A stretch of DNA of 46,735 nucleotides from Desulfobacterales bacterium (GCA_013375375.1 JABXJX010000007.1:1-46735), one strand, 5' to 3'. Positions 16,130 through 25,606 are shown, counted from the first letter of the stretch. Numbers and translations are program-made. Notes: generated from the letters alone by a model not told the origin.

Positions 16130-17125
16130 ATGATAAAGGGACGCATTGTCGGAACAGGGTCCACAATACCCAAGAGAATTCTGACAAATAAAGAGCTTGA
16201 GAACATAGTAGATACAAGCGACGAATGGATTATGCGCAGGACAGGGATCAAGGAGCGCCGCATCTCTTCGGACGGCCAAAGAGAGGAGACCTCGGATTTG
16301 GCCGCAAGTGCATCCTTAAAGGCCCTTGAGATGGGAGGCATTCCAGCCGAAACACTCGATATGATCGTGGTGGGGACAGTTACACCGGATCGTCAGTTTC
16401 CATCTGCGGCCTGTTTTGTACAAAAGGCGCTAAAGGCGAGCAAGGCTGTTGCCTTTGATGTATCCGCCGGCTGCTCTGGTTTTCTTTATGCCCTGTCTGT
16501 CGCGGGTAACGCCATTTCAACCGGGAGCTGTAAGAACGCCCTGGTTATCGGGGCTGAACGGCTTTCCACCATCACAAACTGGAAAGACCGAAGCACCTGT
16601 GTGTTGCTGGGTGATGGCGCCGGTGCGGTGGTCCTGACACCCACGACAGACCATGACGGCATTCTATCGACCCACCTGGGGTCTGACGGAAGTTACTGGA
16701 AACTCCTCTATGCATCTTCTGAGGAGACCTACGAGATTCCCGAGATCCTGGATATCGCTGAAGGGAAGCCTTTTTATATCAAGATGGAAGGGAACCGGCT
16801 TTTCAAAAAGGCGGTTTCATGTCTGGCGGACATCGCGGTGTCGGCACTTGAACACCACGACCTCTCTGGTTCGGACATAAAATTGATGGTCCCGCACCAG
16901 GCCAACCTCAGGATCATCCAGGCCGTAGCGGAAAAACTCTCCATACCCATGGACAAGGTCTACACTAACATCCATAAATACGGAAACACCTCATCGGCCT
17001 CTATCCCCATTGCCCTTGACGAAGCCAACCGGGAAGGCCTGTTAAAGGCAGGCGATTATGTGCTCCTGGTAACCTTTGGAGCAGGCTTAACCTGGGGGGC
17101 GTCTGTGGTGAAGTGGTATTCTTAA
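16130..17125 (+). CDS. fabH: 3-oxoacyl-[acyl-carrier-protein] synthase III (KAS III)
   Basis: 331 residues from ATG 16130; the longer track frame starts at a GTG without family similarity. Homologues begin with the same RIVGTGSTIPKRILTN segment. The catalytic triad is visible: Cys in VSAGCSGFLYAL (C115), His in PHQANLRI and Asn in KYGNTSSASIP. FabH condenses acetyl- (or branched acyl-) CoA with malonyl-ACP to start fatty acid synthesis in the cytoplasm. It stands alone here without other fab genes, so it could also be a specialised KAS III; the intact triad and length argue for the standard enzyme. The ribosome binding site AAAGGAG is unusually far (~18 bases) from this ATG. Confidence 0.93.
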   Translation: MIKGRIVGTGSTIPKRILTNKELENIVDTSDEWIMRRTGIKERRISSDGQREETSDLAASASLKALEMGGIPAETLDMIVVGTVTPDRQFPSAACFVQKALKASKAVAFDVSAGCSGFLYALSVAGNAISTGSCKNALVIGAERLSTITNWKDRSTCVLLGDGAGAVVLTPTTDHDGILSTHLGSDGSYWKLLYASSEETYEIPEILDIAEGKPFYIKMEGNRLFKKAVSCLADIAVSALEHHDLSGSDIKLMVPHQANLRIIQAVAEKLSIPMDKVYTNIHKYGNTSSASIPIALDEANREGLLKAGDYVLLVTFGAGLTWGASVVKWYS

Positions 17126-17200
17126 CCGGTCCTTAGAGCACCATTTTGTTTGGGCAACAGCCCGTTGACACCCAATCCGTTTTTCTGATAGACATTTCTT

Positions 17201-20197
17201 ATGCCTGCCCGCCTTGAAATCACTCTAAAACCTGATCTTTTTGATGCCGAAGGTGCTGCCGTTTGCAAAAAGGCGAACGACTATTTTGGATTCGGTCTTG
17301 AGTCTGTTCGCACGGTCTCCATCCTTACAATCGATATTGACCTTACCGAGGATCAGCTTGAAGCCATCCGAACGGAAATCTTTACCAATCCCGTTACCCA
17401 AATTTCTTCTTACAAACCACTGGCCATCGATTTCGACTGGATTCTGTGGGTGGGCTACAGGCCGGGGGTGCGGGACAATCCCGGAAGCACGGCCGCGGAA
17501 GCAGCGGAAGACCTTCTTCGCATCGGTTTGAAACCGCACGAGGCGATCTACACCTCAAAAAGATATTGTCTGAAGGGCGGCAATCTCTCCTTTGAGCACG
17601 CGGACCGCATTGCCCGGGAGCTGCTTGCCAACGACATCATACAGCAGTGGAAAGTCTTTTCCGGAGAGGATTGGAACCAGGACACGGGTGTCGGGATCAT
17701 CATACCGAAGGTGCGCCTCGATCATAAACCCATTGTCACCGATATCCCTGTTGACAGCGACAAAACCCTCATGCACGTGAGCAAGGAGCGCGGCCTGGCC
17801 CTGAACCCCAATGACATCCCCACGATTCGGTCATACTTTCTCAGAGAGGATGTGCTGGAACAACGCCGCGCGTTCGGTCTTTCAACCCCAACCGATGTCG
17901 AACTGGAATACATCTCCCAGGCAAGGAGCGATCACTGCAACCATAACACCTTTAAGGGCCTGTTTTACTACCGCGATCTTTCCACCGGCGAGACCGAGCT
18001 TGTGGACAACCTCTTTGCGACCTGTATCGAGGAACCCACTATTGCCATTAAAAAGCAAAAGTCCTGGGTGATCTCGGTCCTTTGGGACAATGCCGGCGTG
18101 GGCCGCTTTAACGATGACTACTACTACGTGATCACGGGAGAGACCCATAACTCCCCGTCCAACATGGAGGCCTACGGCGGGGCCATAACCGGGATCGTCG
18201 GGGTCTACCGTGACCCCATGGGGACCGGCAAGGGCTCCAGGCTGATCATGGGGATGTACGGGTACTGTGTTGGGCCCCGTGACTATCATGGGGAGCTCAA
18301 ACCGCATCTTCATCCCAGGCGTCTCTTGGACGGCGTCATCGAAGGCGTGCGAGACGGGGGCAACAAGAGCGGCATCCCAACGCCTTACGGGCAGGTCTTG
18401 TTTCACAAGGGATACCTGGGAAAGTGTCTGGTCTTTGTTACGGCCGTCGGGCTGATGCCCTCGCAGATCAAAGGAGCACCTGCCGAAGAAAAGGCGACCT
18501 CGCCGGGCGATCTGATCATCATGTGCGGGGGCCGTGTGGGGAAGGACGGCATACACGGTGTGACAGCGGCTTCAGAGAGTTTTTCCGTGCATACCCCCGC
18601 GGGCCACGTACAGATTGGGGATCCTTACACGCAAAAGAAGATGCACGATTTTCTCTTGGAGGCGCGTGACCAAGGACTCATCGCCTTTATTACGGACAAT
18701 GGCGGGGGCGGCCTGTCGTCATCGATTGGGGAGTCGTCCCAATTCAGTAATGGATGCGTGGTTGAGCTGGAAAAGGGCCCACTAAAGTACGAGGGGTTGG
18801 ACCAGTGGGAAATCTGGGTCTCGGAATCCCAGGAGCGCATGACGGTCGCAGTTACGCCGGAGCATCAAGAACGATTCATGGCCCTTTCCAAAAAACACGC
18901 GGTGGAATCCACGGTCATCGGCAGCTACACCGACTCCGGCAAGCTCCACATCACCTATGACGGCCGGACGTGCGCATATGTGGACATCGATTTTCTCGCC
19001 TCGCACTTTCCACAGTGGACCTTTGAAGCCGAATGGACACCTCCGGAGATGCGGGGCCTTGTCGAGCCGGAGCTCGCCGCGCCGGACAATGCCCCGGGCC
19101 TGCTTCTCGATCTCCTTGCCGGGCCGAATATTTGTTCAAAAGAGTGGATCATCCGTCAGTACGACCATGAGGTACAGGGGACAAGCGTGATCAAACCCCT
19201 TGTCGGAAAGGATCGAGACGTAATCAGCGACGCGGTCGTCATACGGCCCGTGTTGGATTCTTTCCAGGGGCTGGCAGCGGCCCAGGCCCTGCTGCCGACC
19301 TATTCTGAGATCGACACCTACCACATGGTAGCCTGCGCTATTGATGAGGCGGTCCGGCGCGTGGTGGCCGTTGGGGGAGACCCTGACCACATCGGCGGCG
19401 TGGATAATTTTTGCTGGCCTAACATACAGTATGACCCGGACGATAACCCGGACGGCAAGTACAAGGCCGCGCAACTTGTCCGGGCCAACCGGGCCTTAAG
19501 GGATATTTGCGCAGACTACGGGATTCCGCTCCTTTCAGGAAAGGACAGCATGTACGTGGACGGCTACCTCAAGGACGGAAAAGGCGAAACACATAAGGTC
19601 TCCGCCCTGCCCACACTCCAGTTTTCGTGCACCAGTGTTGTTTCAGATATTACTAAATGTATTACCATGGATTGCAAGTTTGCAGGCGATCTTGTCTATG
19701 TGCTTGGCGAAACCGGCAATGAGCTGGGCGCGTCTGAATACTACGAACACTTCGGTCATGTGGGGCTGAATGTGCCTGAGCTACGGCCCGGGTCCTTGAT
19801 GAAACTGTATCAAGCCTTGAGCCGGGCCATCCAGGAAGAACTGGTTGCATCCTGCCACGGCATCTACCGCGGGGGGCTCGGGGTGCACCTGGCTTTAGTG
19901 GCCATGGGCGGCGGCCTTGGAATGGAGATCGATCTTTCCAGGGTATTGACAACAGGGGCCGAACAAGACCATGTTATCCTTTATTCAGAGACGCCGGGCC
20001 GATTCATTGTAACCATTGATCCCAAGAATCGTTCATCCTTTGAAGAACTGTTTGATACTTTGCCCCATGCCTGTATCGGCAAGGTCTCAAGCAAGACCGA
20101 ACTGGTGATCAACAGCCTAAAAGAAAAACCAATGATCCATGTTCCAATCTCGAAACTGAAGGCGGCCTGGAAACGACCCTTTGGTGAGCTGGTGTGA
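17201..20197 (+). CDS. purL: Phosphoribosylformylglycinamidine synthase, large subunit (long form)
   Basis: 998 residues, intermediate between the ~740-residue small PurL and the ~1300-residue single-chain enzyme. The first ~80 residues resemble a PurS-like domain (RLEITLKPDLFDAEGAAVCK), then the two AIRS-like halves follow: SQARSDHCNHNTFKG near 245, GETHNSPSNMEAYGGAITG near 315 and DNGGGGLSSSIGE near 500 in the first half; VGGDPDHIGGVDNFCWPN and LLSGKDSMYV near 725-785 in the second. There is no C-terminal glutaminase, which is supplied by the separate purQ 114 bp downstream. It catalyses the ATP-dependent conversion of FGAR to FGAM in purine synthesis. No ribosome binding site is obvious at ATG 17201. 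Confidence 0.95.
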   Translation: MPARLEITLKPDLFDAEGAAVCKKANDYFGFGLESVRTVSILTIDIDLTEDQLEAIRTEIFTNPVTQISSYKPLAIDFDWILWVGYRPGVRDNPGSTAAEAAEDLLRIGLKPHEAIYTSKRYCLKGGNLSFEHADRIARELLANDIIQQWKVFSGEDWNQDTGVGIIIPKVRLDHKPIVTDIPVDSDKTLMHVSKERGLALNPNDIPTIRSYFLREDVLEQRRAFGLSTPTDVELEYISQARSDHCNHNTFKGLFYYRDLSTGETELVDNLFATCIEEPTIAIKKQKSWVISVLWDNAGVGRFNDDYYYVITGETHNSPSNMEAYGGAITGIVGVYRDPMGTGKGSRLIMGMYGYCVGPRDYHGELKPHLHPRRLLDGVIEGVRDGGNKSGIPTPYGQVLFHKGYLGKCLVFVTAVGLMPSQIKGAPAEEKATSPGDLIIMCGGRVGKDGIHGVTAASESFSVHTPAGHVQIGDPYTQKKMHDFLLEARDQGLIAFITDNGGGGLSSSIGESSQFSNGCVVELEKGPLKYEGLDQWEIWVSESQERMTVAVTPEHQERFMALSKKHAVESTVIGSYTDSGKLHITYDGRTCAYVDIDFLASHFPQWTFEAEWTPPEMRGLVEPELAAPDNAPGLLLDLLAGPNICSKEWIIRQYDHEVQGTSVIKPLVGKDRDVISDAVVIRPVLDSFQGLAAAQALLPTYSEIDTYHMVACAIDEAVRRVVAVGGDPDHIGGVDNFCWPNIQYDPDDNPDGKYKAAQLVRANRALRDICADYGIPLLSGKDSMYVDGYLKDGKGETHKVSALPTLQFSCTSVVSDITKCITMDCKFAGDLVYVLGETGNELGASEYYEHFGHVGLNVPELRPGSLMKLYQALSRAIQEELVASCHGIYRGGLGVHLALVAMGGGLGMEIDLSRVLTTGAEQDHVILYSETPGRFIVTIDPKNRSSFEELFDTLPHACIGKVSSKTELVINSLKEKPMIHVPISKLKAAWKRPFGELV

Positions 20198-20227
20198 AAC
20201 CAACAGTTAGTCTCTTAATGATGAAAT

Positions 20228-20302
20228 TCGTGTTTTCGTACTTTCGTACTTTCGTGATAAGATTCTTTTGTTTTGGTTCCGGCTTGTCCGGGTTAGGTTG
20301 TG
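20228..20302. repeat. Dispersed intergenic repeat between purL and purQ
   Basis: Contains CGTGTTTTCGTACTTTCGTACTTTCGTGAT followed by TTTTGGTTCCGGCTTGTCCG and GGTTAGGT (quoted in parts). The same tail (TTTTTTGTTCCGGCTTGT, then GTTAGGT) recurs at about 24990-25040 after priA. The CACGAAA/TTTCGTG units are direct and inverted short repeats. It separates two genes that otherwise belong together and overlaps the optional GTG start of purQ. Confidence 0.6.
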
Positions 20303-20311
20303 AACTTCCAA

Positions 20312-21154
20312 ATGACACAAAGTGATACTCACGACAAAAGCGTCAATGTACTGGTCCTTACCGGCTACGGCCTGAACTGCGACCTTGAGACCGCGTATGC
20401 CTTTGAACTGGCCGGGGCGGTCTCGACGCGCGTTCATATTAATGCGCTTATCTCAGGAGAAGCCGTCCTCAAAGACTATGACATCCTTGTGTTTGACGGG
20501 GGTTTTAGCTGGGGAGACGATCATGGGGCGGGCGTGCTTGAAGCGGTTCGCCTCAAGTCAAACATCAACGAGGCGATGTACGAATTCATAGGGGACGGAA
20601 AGCTTATACTCGGGATTTGTAACGGATTTCAGGCCCTGGTAAACCTGGGGCTTCTTCCCGGCTTTGACGGGGATCATAAGGCAAGAAACGTCGCACTCAC
20701 GTTCAATGATTGCGGAAATTTCCGGGATGACTGGGTCTCCCTGCTTGGCAACCCGGACTCTTCGTGTGTCTTTACTAAGGGATTCACCCGGACAGAGTTT
20801 CCCATACGGCACGGTGAAGGGAAATTCTATGCGTCTCCCAAGGTGATTGAGCGTCTTATTGATAACGGGCAGGTTGTTTTCAGGTATGCCGCTCCAAACG
20901 GCGAGCCCGCGCATGGAGAATTCCCGTTCAATCCCAACGGCTCAGCCCATGACATTGCCGGAATATGCGACCCGACCGGCCGCATATTCGGTTTGATGCC
21001 GCACCCCGAGGCCTTTAACCACTGGACCAACCATCCCGATTGGACCCGCGTGAAAGAATCTGTGAAACGGCAGGATAAATCGATCGACTTTGAGCTCACA
21101 GATGGTATACGCCTGCTGAAAAACGGGGTCGATTATATAAAAGCCGCCTTCTAA
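20312..21154 (+). CDS. purQ: Phosphoribosylformylglycinamidine synthase, glutamine amidotransferase subunit
   Basis: About 280 residues. The class I glutaminase features are the nucleophile Cys in LILGICNGFQAL near residue 100, the strand VFDGGFSWGDDHG near 57-69, RHGEGKFYASP near 168 and the His-Glu pair in LMPHPEAFNHW near 228. It supplies ammonia from glutamine to the PurL subunit encoded just upstream. It is longer than the ~225-residue PurQ of Gram-positives and resembles the glutaminase domain of the fused enzyme, fitting the long PurL. ATG 20312 is preferred over the track GTG (20300), which falls in the tail of a dispersed repeat; neither has a strong ribosome binding site. Confidence 0.93.
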   Translation: MTQSDTHDKSVNVLVLTGYGLNCDLETAYAFELAGAVSTRVHINALISGEAVLKDYDILVFDGGFSWGDDHGAGVLEAVRLKSNINEAMYEFIGDGKLILGICNGFQALVNLGLLPGFDGDHKARNVALTFNDCGNFRDDWVSLLGNPDSSCVFTKGFTRTEFPIRHGEGKFYASPKVIERLIDNGQVVFRYAAPNGEPAHGEFPFNPNGSAHDIAGICDPTGRIFGLMPHPEAFNHWTNHPDWTRVKESVKRQDKSIDFELTDGIRLLKNGVDYIKAAF

Positions 21155-21246
21155 CAAATCCCTGATTCGACATTGGTTTTGGTTTGGCAAGAAGACAAAC
21201 TGCGGCGCCAATAAAGATCTAAGAAGAGGGTAGATAATAAGTAATC

Positions 21247-21771
21247 CTACCTTCCATGACGCTTAAAAGTATGATTTCTATGTGCAATTTTCTTGGTCTC
21301 CCTTATGTTTTCGGGTGTGCGAGGAGCTTTTTTATCTTTTAAAATAACAAGTTCATCCATACCGCCTTCGGGCATGTGGCAGGACCAGCATTTTTCCGCT
21401 GTATTACTGATGGCTTTATGACACCGCAAGCAAGACTGGTTGCCGTCCGCACATTCAATCCAATTGCCCCCTCTCTCATGATAGCCCAACCGGCTGAAGC
21501 TGCAGTCTTTGCTTTCATACCTTGCCCTCTGCACCTTCCCGGGGATGTGGCAGTCAAGACACTTCAATTTGTTGTGTGGCCCACGGGAAAGTTCTTCATA
21601 GACTATCGGAATGTTATGGCACTTCGCACACTTCTCTGGTGGGGGGAATTTTTTTGGCAGGGGCCCCTTGATCTCTCCCCGTGTGTAACTGGTGGTAAGA
21701 GTAGCGCAAGTAGTACAAAAAGCAAAAACAGCTAAAACAGAGCAAGTCCAAATTAAACGGTTCTTATTCAT
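21247..21771 (-). CDS. Tetrahaem c-type cytochrome
   Basis: 174 residues with an N-terminal signal or anchor (NRLIWTCSVLAVFAFCTTCA) and four CXXCH haem-binding sites: CAKCH, CLDCH, CLRCH and CWSCH. Additional histidines (HNIP, GPHNK, GYHERGG and the C-terminal HRNHTFKRH) could be distal ligands. It would be exported and carry electrons in the periplasm, possibly membrane-attached. I cannot match it to a named class such as NrfH or NapC, which have a different spacing. A good ribosome binding site (GAGGAGGTAGCC) supports the start. It lies 55 bp behind the CGGC gene in the same direction, so the two form a probable operon. Confidence 0.9.
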   Translation of the reverse strand: MNKNRLIWTCSVLAVFAFCTTCATLTTSYTRGEIKGPLPKKFPPPEKCAKCHNIPIVYEELSRGPHNKLKCLDCHIPGKVQRARYESKDCSFSRLGYHERGGNWIECADGNQSCLRCHKAISNTAEKCWSCHMPEGGMDELVILKDKKAPRTPENIRETKKIAHRNHTFKRHGR

Positions 21772-21826
21772 GGCTACCTCCTCAAAATTAGGTTAAATCT
21801 CCTGTTTTTTGATGAGACTATCCCGC

Positions 21827-22192
21827 TCAGCCGCCGAATACTTTGTCGGGCTTATAGGGATGCGACCCTTCGACCACATCGACACCGGCCTTGGCTTTAA
21901 CTTTTTGGATAATAGTCTCCTTATAAGGGCAGTTGTCGAGCAGGCAGGTTCCTATATGCACGGCATCAATACTTTCCCCCATGGGCGACATCCAGGTCTT
22001 CAGGTTGACCAACCGAAGCACCGGAGATGTGCCGGGACATCCACCGCAATGTAACAGGGCCCTGAGTTTGACATCTTTATCCTTGTATCTTTCAAACTCT
22101 CCTTCTCTTTTGTCAAAACCCATTAGACAGCGATGGCAGCCAAAGCATGTTTCATCCTTGATGTTCTTGCAACTCAAAACTGCAATGTTCAT
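21827..22192 (-). CDS. CGGC-domain protein
   Basis: 121 residues. The defining CGGC motif is in LLHCGGCPGTSPVLR near residue 50, with further conserved cysteines in SCKNIKDETCFGCHRC near 8-22 and GTCLLDNCPYKE near 82-93. The family is small and cytoplasmic, is assumed to bind metal through these cysteines and has no proven role. Its start has a strong ribosome binding site (GAAGGAGGCATGAATC). It is the first gene of a two-gene operon with the tetrahaem cytochrome, hinting at a redox role; that is inference. A perfect palindrome lies ~47 bp upstream. Confidence 0.9.
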   Translation of the reverse strand: MNIAVLSCKNIKDETCFGCHRCLMGFDKREGEFERYKDKDVKLRALLHCGGCPGTSPVLRLVNLKTWMSPMGESIDAVHIGTCLLDNCPYKETIIQKVKAKAGVDVVEGSHPYKPDKVFGG

Positions 22193-22238
22193 GATTCATG
22201 CCTCCTTCTTTTGATATGAGTTATTTCCAGTCTTGTTA

Positions 22239-22259
22239 GGCCTTAAGATAATTAAGGCC
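22239..22259. promoter_or_regulatory. Perfect palindrome upstream of the CGGC gene
   Basis: GGCCTTAA-GATAA-TTAAGGCC, with 8-bp perfect arms and a 5-bp centre. A minus-strand TTGACA lies at 22281-22286, so the palindrome falls just downstream of a likely promoter, in the leader of the CGGC/cytochrome operon. This is an operator-like position. No poly-T tail follows, which argues against a terminator. Confidence 0.5.
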
Positions 22260-22393
22260 CGTATACTAAATACTGATAAATGTCAAGAGATTCCCCTGGG
22301 TTGCATGCTCGCGGTTTTTAAATCTTGGATGCTGTTCTTGATCTAAAGGCCGGTATCATCTATATAAAGGCGGTATCGTGGTAATTAAAGATC

Positions 22394-24841
22394 GTGTCTG
22401 TTCAAACGCACTACATAGAAGTAGCAGTCGCGCTTCCTGTTTCCAACACCTTCACCTACGAGGTGCCGGAACCGCTTCGTCCATGGGCAATGGTGGGCAA
22501 GAGGGTGCTGGTACCTTTCAAGAACCTTCAGGTCACCGGATACATCCTCGACCTCGTTCATACCACCGACCAGACAGGTATCAAGAAGATCTTGGATATC
22601 TTGGACGATACGCCCATGTTCCCGCCGTCCATGATTCCGTTTTTCAGTTGGATAGCAGACTATTATCGCTATCCCATTGGGGAAGTTATTAAAGGGGCGC
22701 TCCCCGGCGGCCTGAATATCACCCAGGTTGAAACAGTGAGCATTACAAACAAAGGGAGTTCCATGCTATCAGACCCTTCCCTGAAACCGCTTGATCGCGC
22801 AATGCTGGAAGCCCTTGAAAATCAAGGCCCCTTGCGCGTGCGTACACTTTACAAAGACTTCAAAGAAGAACTTTCTCCAAAGACGCTGCGCGACCTGGAG
22901 CAATCAGGTTGGGTCATACGGGAACGAAAGCTCAAGCCGGGCAGGGTCCGGCCAAAGACGGAAAGATACATAAAGGCCGTGGAGAAAAGGCCGCCTGATG
23001 ATTCCCTGTCACATGCGCGGCGCAATATACTCAAGATCGTCGAAGATCATGGAGAAATCTCCTTAAAGGCCTTAAATGCCGAGGTCCCCTCTGCCGGACG
23101 ACTCGTCAAGAAGATGGCCGAGGACGGGTTCTTGACTCTGGTTGAGAGAAGCGTCTATCGGGATCCCTTTGGCGAGCCGATCGCGCCGGATTCCGGCGGG
23201 CCCGTCCTGACAAACGACCAGGCCTCGGTTGTAGGGAATGTACTCGATGCCCTCGGCAAGGGGTTTCAGACCTATCTCCTTTACGGTATCACCGGTAGCG
23301 GCAAGACAGAGGTATACATGCGGGCCGTGGCAGCCGCCCTTGAAAGAGACCAGGAAGCCTTGATACTTGTGCCTGAGATTGCGCTGATCTCTCAGATGGA
23401 ACGGCTTTTTCGGGCGCGCTTCGGCGAGTGCGTGGCCTTGCTGCACAGCGGCCTCAGTGAAGGTGAACGTTTTGACCAGTGGATGCGAATCGTGCGAAAG
23501 GAGGCCAAGGTCGCAATCGGGGCCCGATCCGCGATCTTTGCCCCATTTGAACACCTGGGTTTGATAGTCGTGGATGAAGAACACGATGATTCGTATAAAC
23601 AGGAAAGCAAGCTGCGGTATCATGCGCGTGATTTGGCAGTAGTCCGGGCCAGGTCCATGGACGCTGTTGCCCTGCTTGGGTCTGCTACCCCGTCGGTGCA
23701 GTCTTATTACAACGTGCGCATTGGAAAATTCCGCGGGCTGAATCTCGCCAAACGAATCGAAAACAGGCTTCTCCCAGAGGTAACTATTATGGATCTGCGG
23801 GAGCCGAGTGGAGGACGCCGCGCAAAACCCTTTATTACAAAAGAGCTTCAAGATGCAATAGCTGAAACACTGCAGCGCAAAGAACAGATCCTCCTTTTTT
23901 TGAACCGTCGCGGTTTTGCCAATTACCCCGCGTGTGTCCTTTGCGGCACGCCCGTGCGCTGCAAGAACTGCGACATCACCATGACGCTCCACCAGGAGGC
24001 CAACGCCTTTAAATGTCACTACTGTGGTTATACACGGGCCCAGGCGACCGGCTGCGACGCGTGCGGCAGTTCCAAGATCAAGATGCTCGGCCTGGGCACG
24101 GAAAGGGTAGAGGCCAAGATCAAGGAGATCTTCCCTGAAGCGAGAGTGGCACGGATGGACCGGGATACTACCGCCCGAAAGGGCGCTGTCGTGAAGATCC
24201 TGAAAGATCTCAGGACGGGTGCCATCGACATCCTTATAGGAACCCAGATGGTGGCCAAGGGGCATGATTATCCCAATATTACACTGGTTGGGATTATCTG
24301 CGCCGACCTTTCACTCAACTTTCCCGACTTCCGGGCCGGGGAGCGGACCTTCCAGCTCCTGGCCCAGGTAGCCGGACGTGCCGGTCGCGGCACGCGCCCT
24401 GGCCGCGTTATCCTGCAGACATTCAACCCCGACCACTTTTGCATCCTCACGGCAAGGGACCAGGACTACCGCGCATTTTACGATCATGAAATCGGTTTTC
24501 GAAAAACATTGAAGTATCCTCCGTTCTCGCGCCTGATACAGATTCTCGTTATTGGAAAGAACAAGGAGCAAGCCGCCAAGTACGCTCAAGGATTGGGAGA
24601 GATATGCCGGGGCCTGCAATCGAAAAATCGAACATACCGGGAAAAAGTGAAACTCCTCGGTCCGGTTGCCGCGCCCCTGGCCAGGCTGCACAAGCAATAC
24701 CGTTGGCAGCTTTTGCTCAAAGGGTTAAAGCCGGGGCCGTTACACAACCTGACGCGGGACCTTCTGGGCAGGGCGGAACGAACGCCTCGAAAGTCCGGGG
24801 TAAAGGTGATTGTTGATGTAGATCCGGTGGATATGCTGTAG
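22394..24841 (+). CDS. priA: Primosomal protein N' (PriA helicase)
   Basis: 815 residues, a little longer than E. coli PriA (732). It has an N-terminal 3'BD-like segment (HYIEVAVALPVSNTFTYEVP), the Walker A GITGSGKTEVYM near 300, the DEAH-type box VDEEHDDSYKQ near 395, eight zinc-ligand cysteines in pairs (CVLCG, CKNC, CHYC, CDAC) near 515-560 and the C-terminal helicase motifs GTQMVAKGHDYPN and QLLAQVAGRAGRG near 615-660. PriA reloads the replisome at stalled forks. The gene is solitary; the start is GTG 22394 with a weak ribosome binding site. All key motifs are intact. Confidence 0.96.
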   Translation: MSVQTHYIEVAVALPVSNTFTYEVPEPLRPWAMVGKRVLVPFKNLQVTGYILDLVHTTDQTGIKKILDILDDTPMFPPSMIPFFSWIADYYRYPIGEVIKGALPGGLNITQVETVSITNKGSSMLSDPSLKPLDRAMLEALENQGPLRVRTLYKDFKEELSPKTLRDLEQSGWVIRERKLKPGRVRPKTERYIKAVEKRPPDDSLSHARRNILKIVEDHGEISLKALNAEVPSAGRLVKKMAEDGFLTLVERSVYRDPFGEPIAPDSGGPVLTNDQASVVGNVLDALGKGFQTYLLYGITGSGKTEVYMRAVAAALERDQEALILVPEIALISQMERLFRARFGECVALLHSGLSEGERFDQWMRIVRKEAKVAIGARSAIFAPFEHLGLIVVDEEHDDSYKQESKLRYHARDLAVVRARSMDAVALLGSATPSVQSYYNVRIGKFRGLNLAKRIENRLLPEVTIMDLREPSGGRRAKPFITKELQDAIAETLQRKEQILLFLNRRGFANYPACVLCGTPVRCKNCDITMTLHQEANAFKCHYCGYTRAQATGCDACGSSKIKMLGLGTERVEAKIKEIFPEARVARMDRDTTARKGAVVKILKDLRTGAIDILIGTQMVAKGHDYPNITLVGIICADLSLNFPDFRAGERTFQLLAQVAGRAGRGTRPGRVILQTFNPDHFCILTARDQDYRAFYDHEIGFRKTLKYPPFSRLIQILVIGKNKEQAAKYAQGLGEICRGLQSKNRTYREKVKLLGPVAAPLARLHKQYRWQLLLKGLKPGPLHNLTRDLLGRAERTPRKSGVKVIVDVDPVDML

Positions 24842-24884
24842 GTGCTTAAGAATACAGTTCGTGTTTTTTGTGGCAGAAAATTAT

Positions 24885-25045
24885 TAAAACTATCACGAAA
24901 GCACGAAAGAACGAAAACACGAAAAAATACAGTTTCTCTTTTTATTTTGTTTCGTGCTTTGCGGCTTTTCGCCTTGAAAAGAGGCAAGTTTTTGTGTTTT
25001 CGTGATTATTTTTTTGTTCCGGCTTGTATGTGTTAGGTAGTGTTT
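24885..25045. repeat. Dispersed repeat with CACGAAA units behind priA
   Basis: Direct and inverted copies of CACGAAA: CACGAAAGCACGAAAG at the left and GTGTTTTCGTGATT at the right, able to form an imperfect hairpin. It ends in TTTTTTTGTTCCGGCTTGT and GTTAGGTAGTG, matching the tail of the repeat between purL and purQ. The track frames across it (24842..25036) are not credible genes. Nothing else is visible between priA and the phosphoesterase. Confidence 0.6.
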
Positions 25046-25111
25046 ATTCATTCTGACAAAGAAACCAAAGTGAAATGAAGTAACCGATTCCGTGAAAAGG
25101 AGGGATGGATC

Positions 25112-25606
25112 GTGATACTTGCCGTGATGAGTGATACCCACGACCATATCTGGAATGTAAGAAAGGCCTTGCGGCTAATACAAGAACGGGATGTTGAGGC
25201 CATTATTCACTGCGGGGATTTTATTGCGCCGTTCGTATTAAAGGAGCTGGATCAGGCGCAGATCCCCGTCCATGGTGTGTTCGGCAACAATGACGGCGAC
25301 CAGTACCTGTTAACCAAGTTGTCTATGACGGAGCTTTCCAATATTACCTTGTATGGGCTTATGGGGGAACTGGAGCTTGGTGATTTCAAGGTCGCCTTTA
25401 CTCACTATCGGGCCGTGGCCGACGGCTTGGCGGCAACCGGACAATTCGACCTGGTATGCTTCGGTCATTCGCACGAGGCATTCATTGAGAAGGTAGGAAA
25501 GACAGATCTGCTGAACCCTGGAGAGGTTATGGGAAAAGACGGGTCCCCGGGGTTCTACTTAGTCGATACATCAACAAGAAAGTATGAGCTGGTCTCACTG
25601 ATGTAG
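25112..25606 (+). CDS. YfcE/MJ0936-type metallophosphoesterase
   Basis: 164 residues with the five metal-binding motifs of calcineurin-like phosphoesterases: MSDTHD near 6-11, HCGDFIAPF near 37, FGNNDGDQY near 61, FTHYRAV near 98 and FGHSHEAFIEK near 121. Length and motif spacing match the YfcE/MJ0936 branch, cytoplasmic Mn2+-dependent phosphodiesterases of unknown natural substrate. The start is GTG 25112 with a strong ribosome binding site (AAAAGGAGGGATGGATC). No operon partner is evident. Confidence 0.93.
   Translation: MILAVMSDTHDHIWNVRKALRLIQERDVEAIIHCGDFIAPFVLKELDQAQIPVHGVFGNNDGDQYLLTKLSMTELSNITLYGLMGELELGDFKVAFTHYRAVADGLAATGQFDLVCFGHSHEAFIEKVGKTDLLNPGEVMGKDGSPGFYLVDTSTRKYELVSLM

Noticed and set aside
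17126-17200. Purine riboswitch upstream of purL
   Set aside because: The gap is only 75 bp and shows no purine-aptamer core or strong paired elements.
23072-24265. 397-residue minus-strand ORF opposite priA
   Set aside because: Antisense shadow of priA, whose helicase and zinc motifs are intact on the plus strand; no family resemblance in the shadow.
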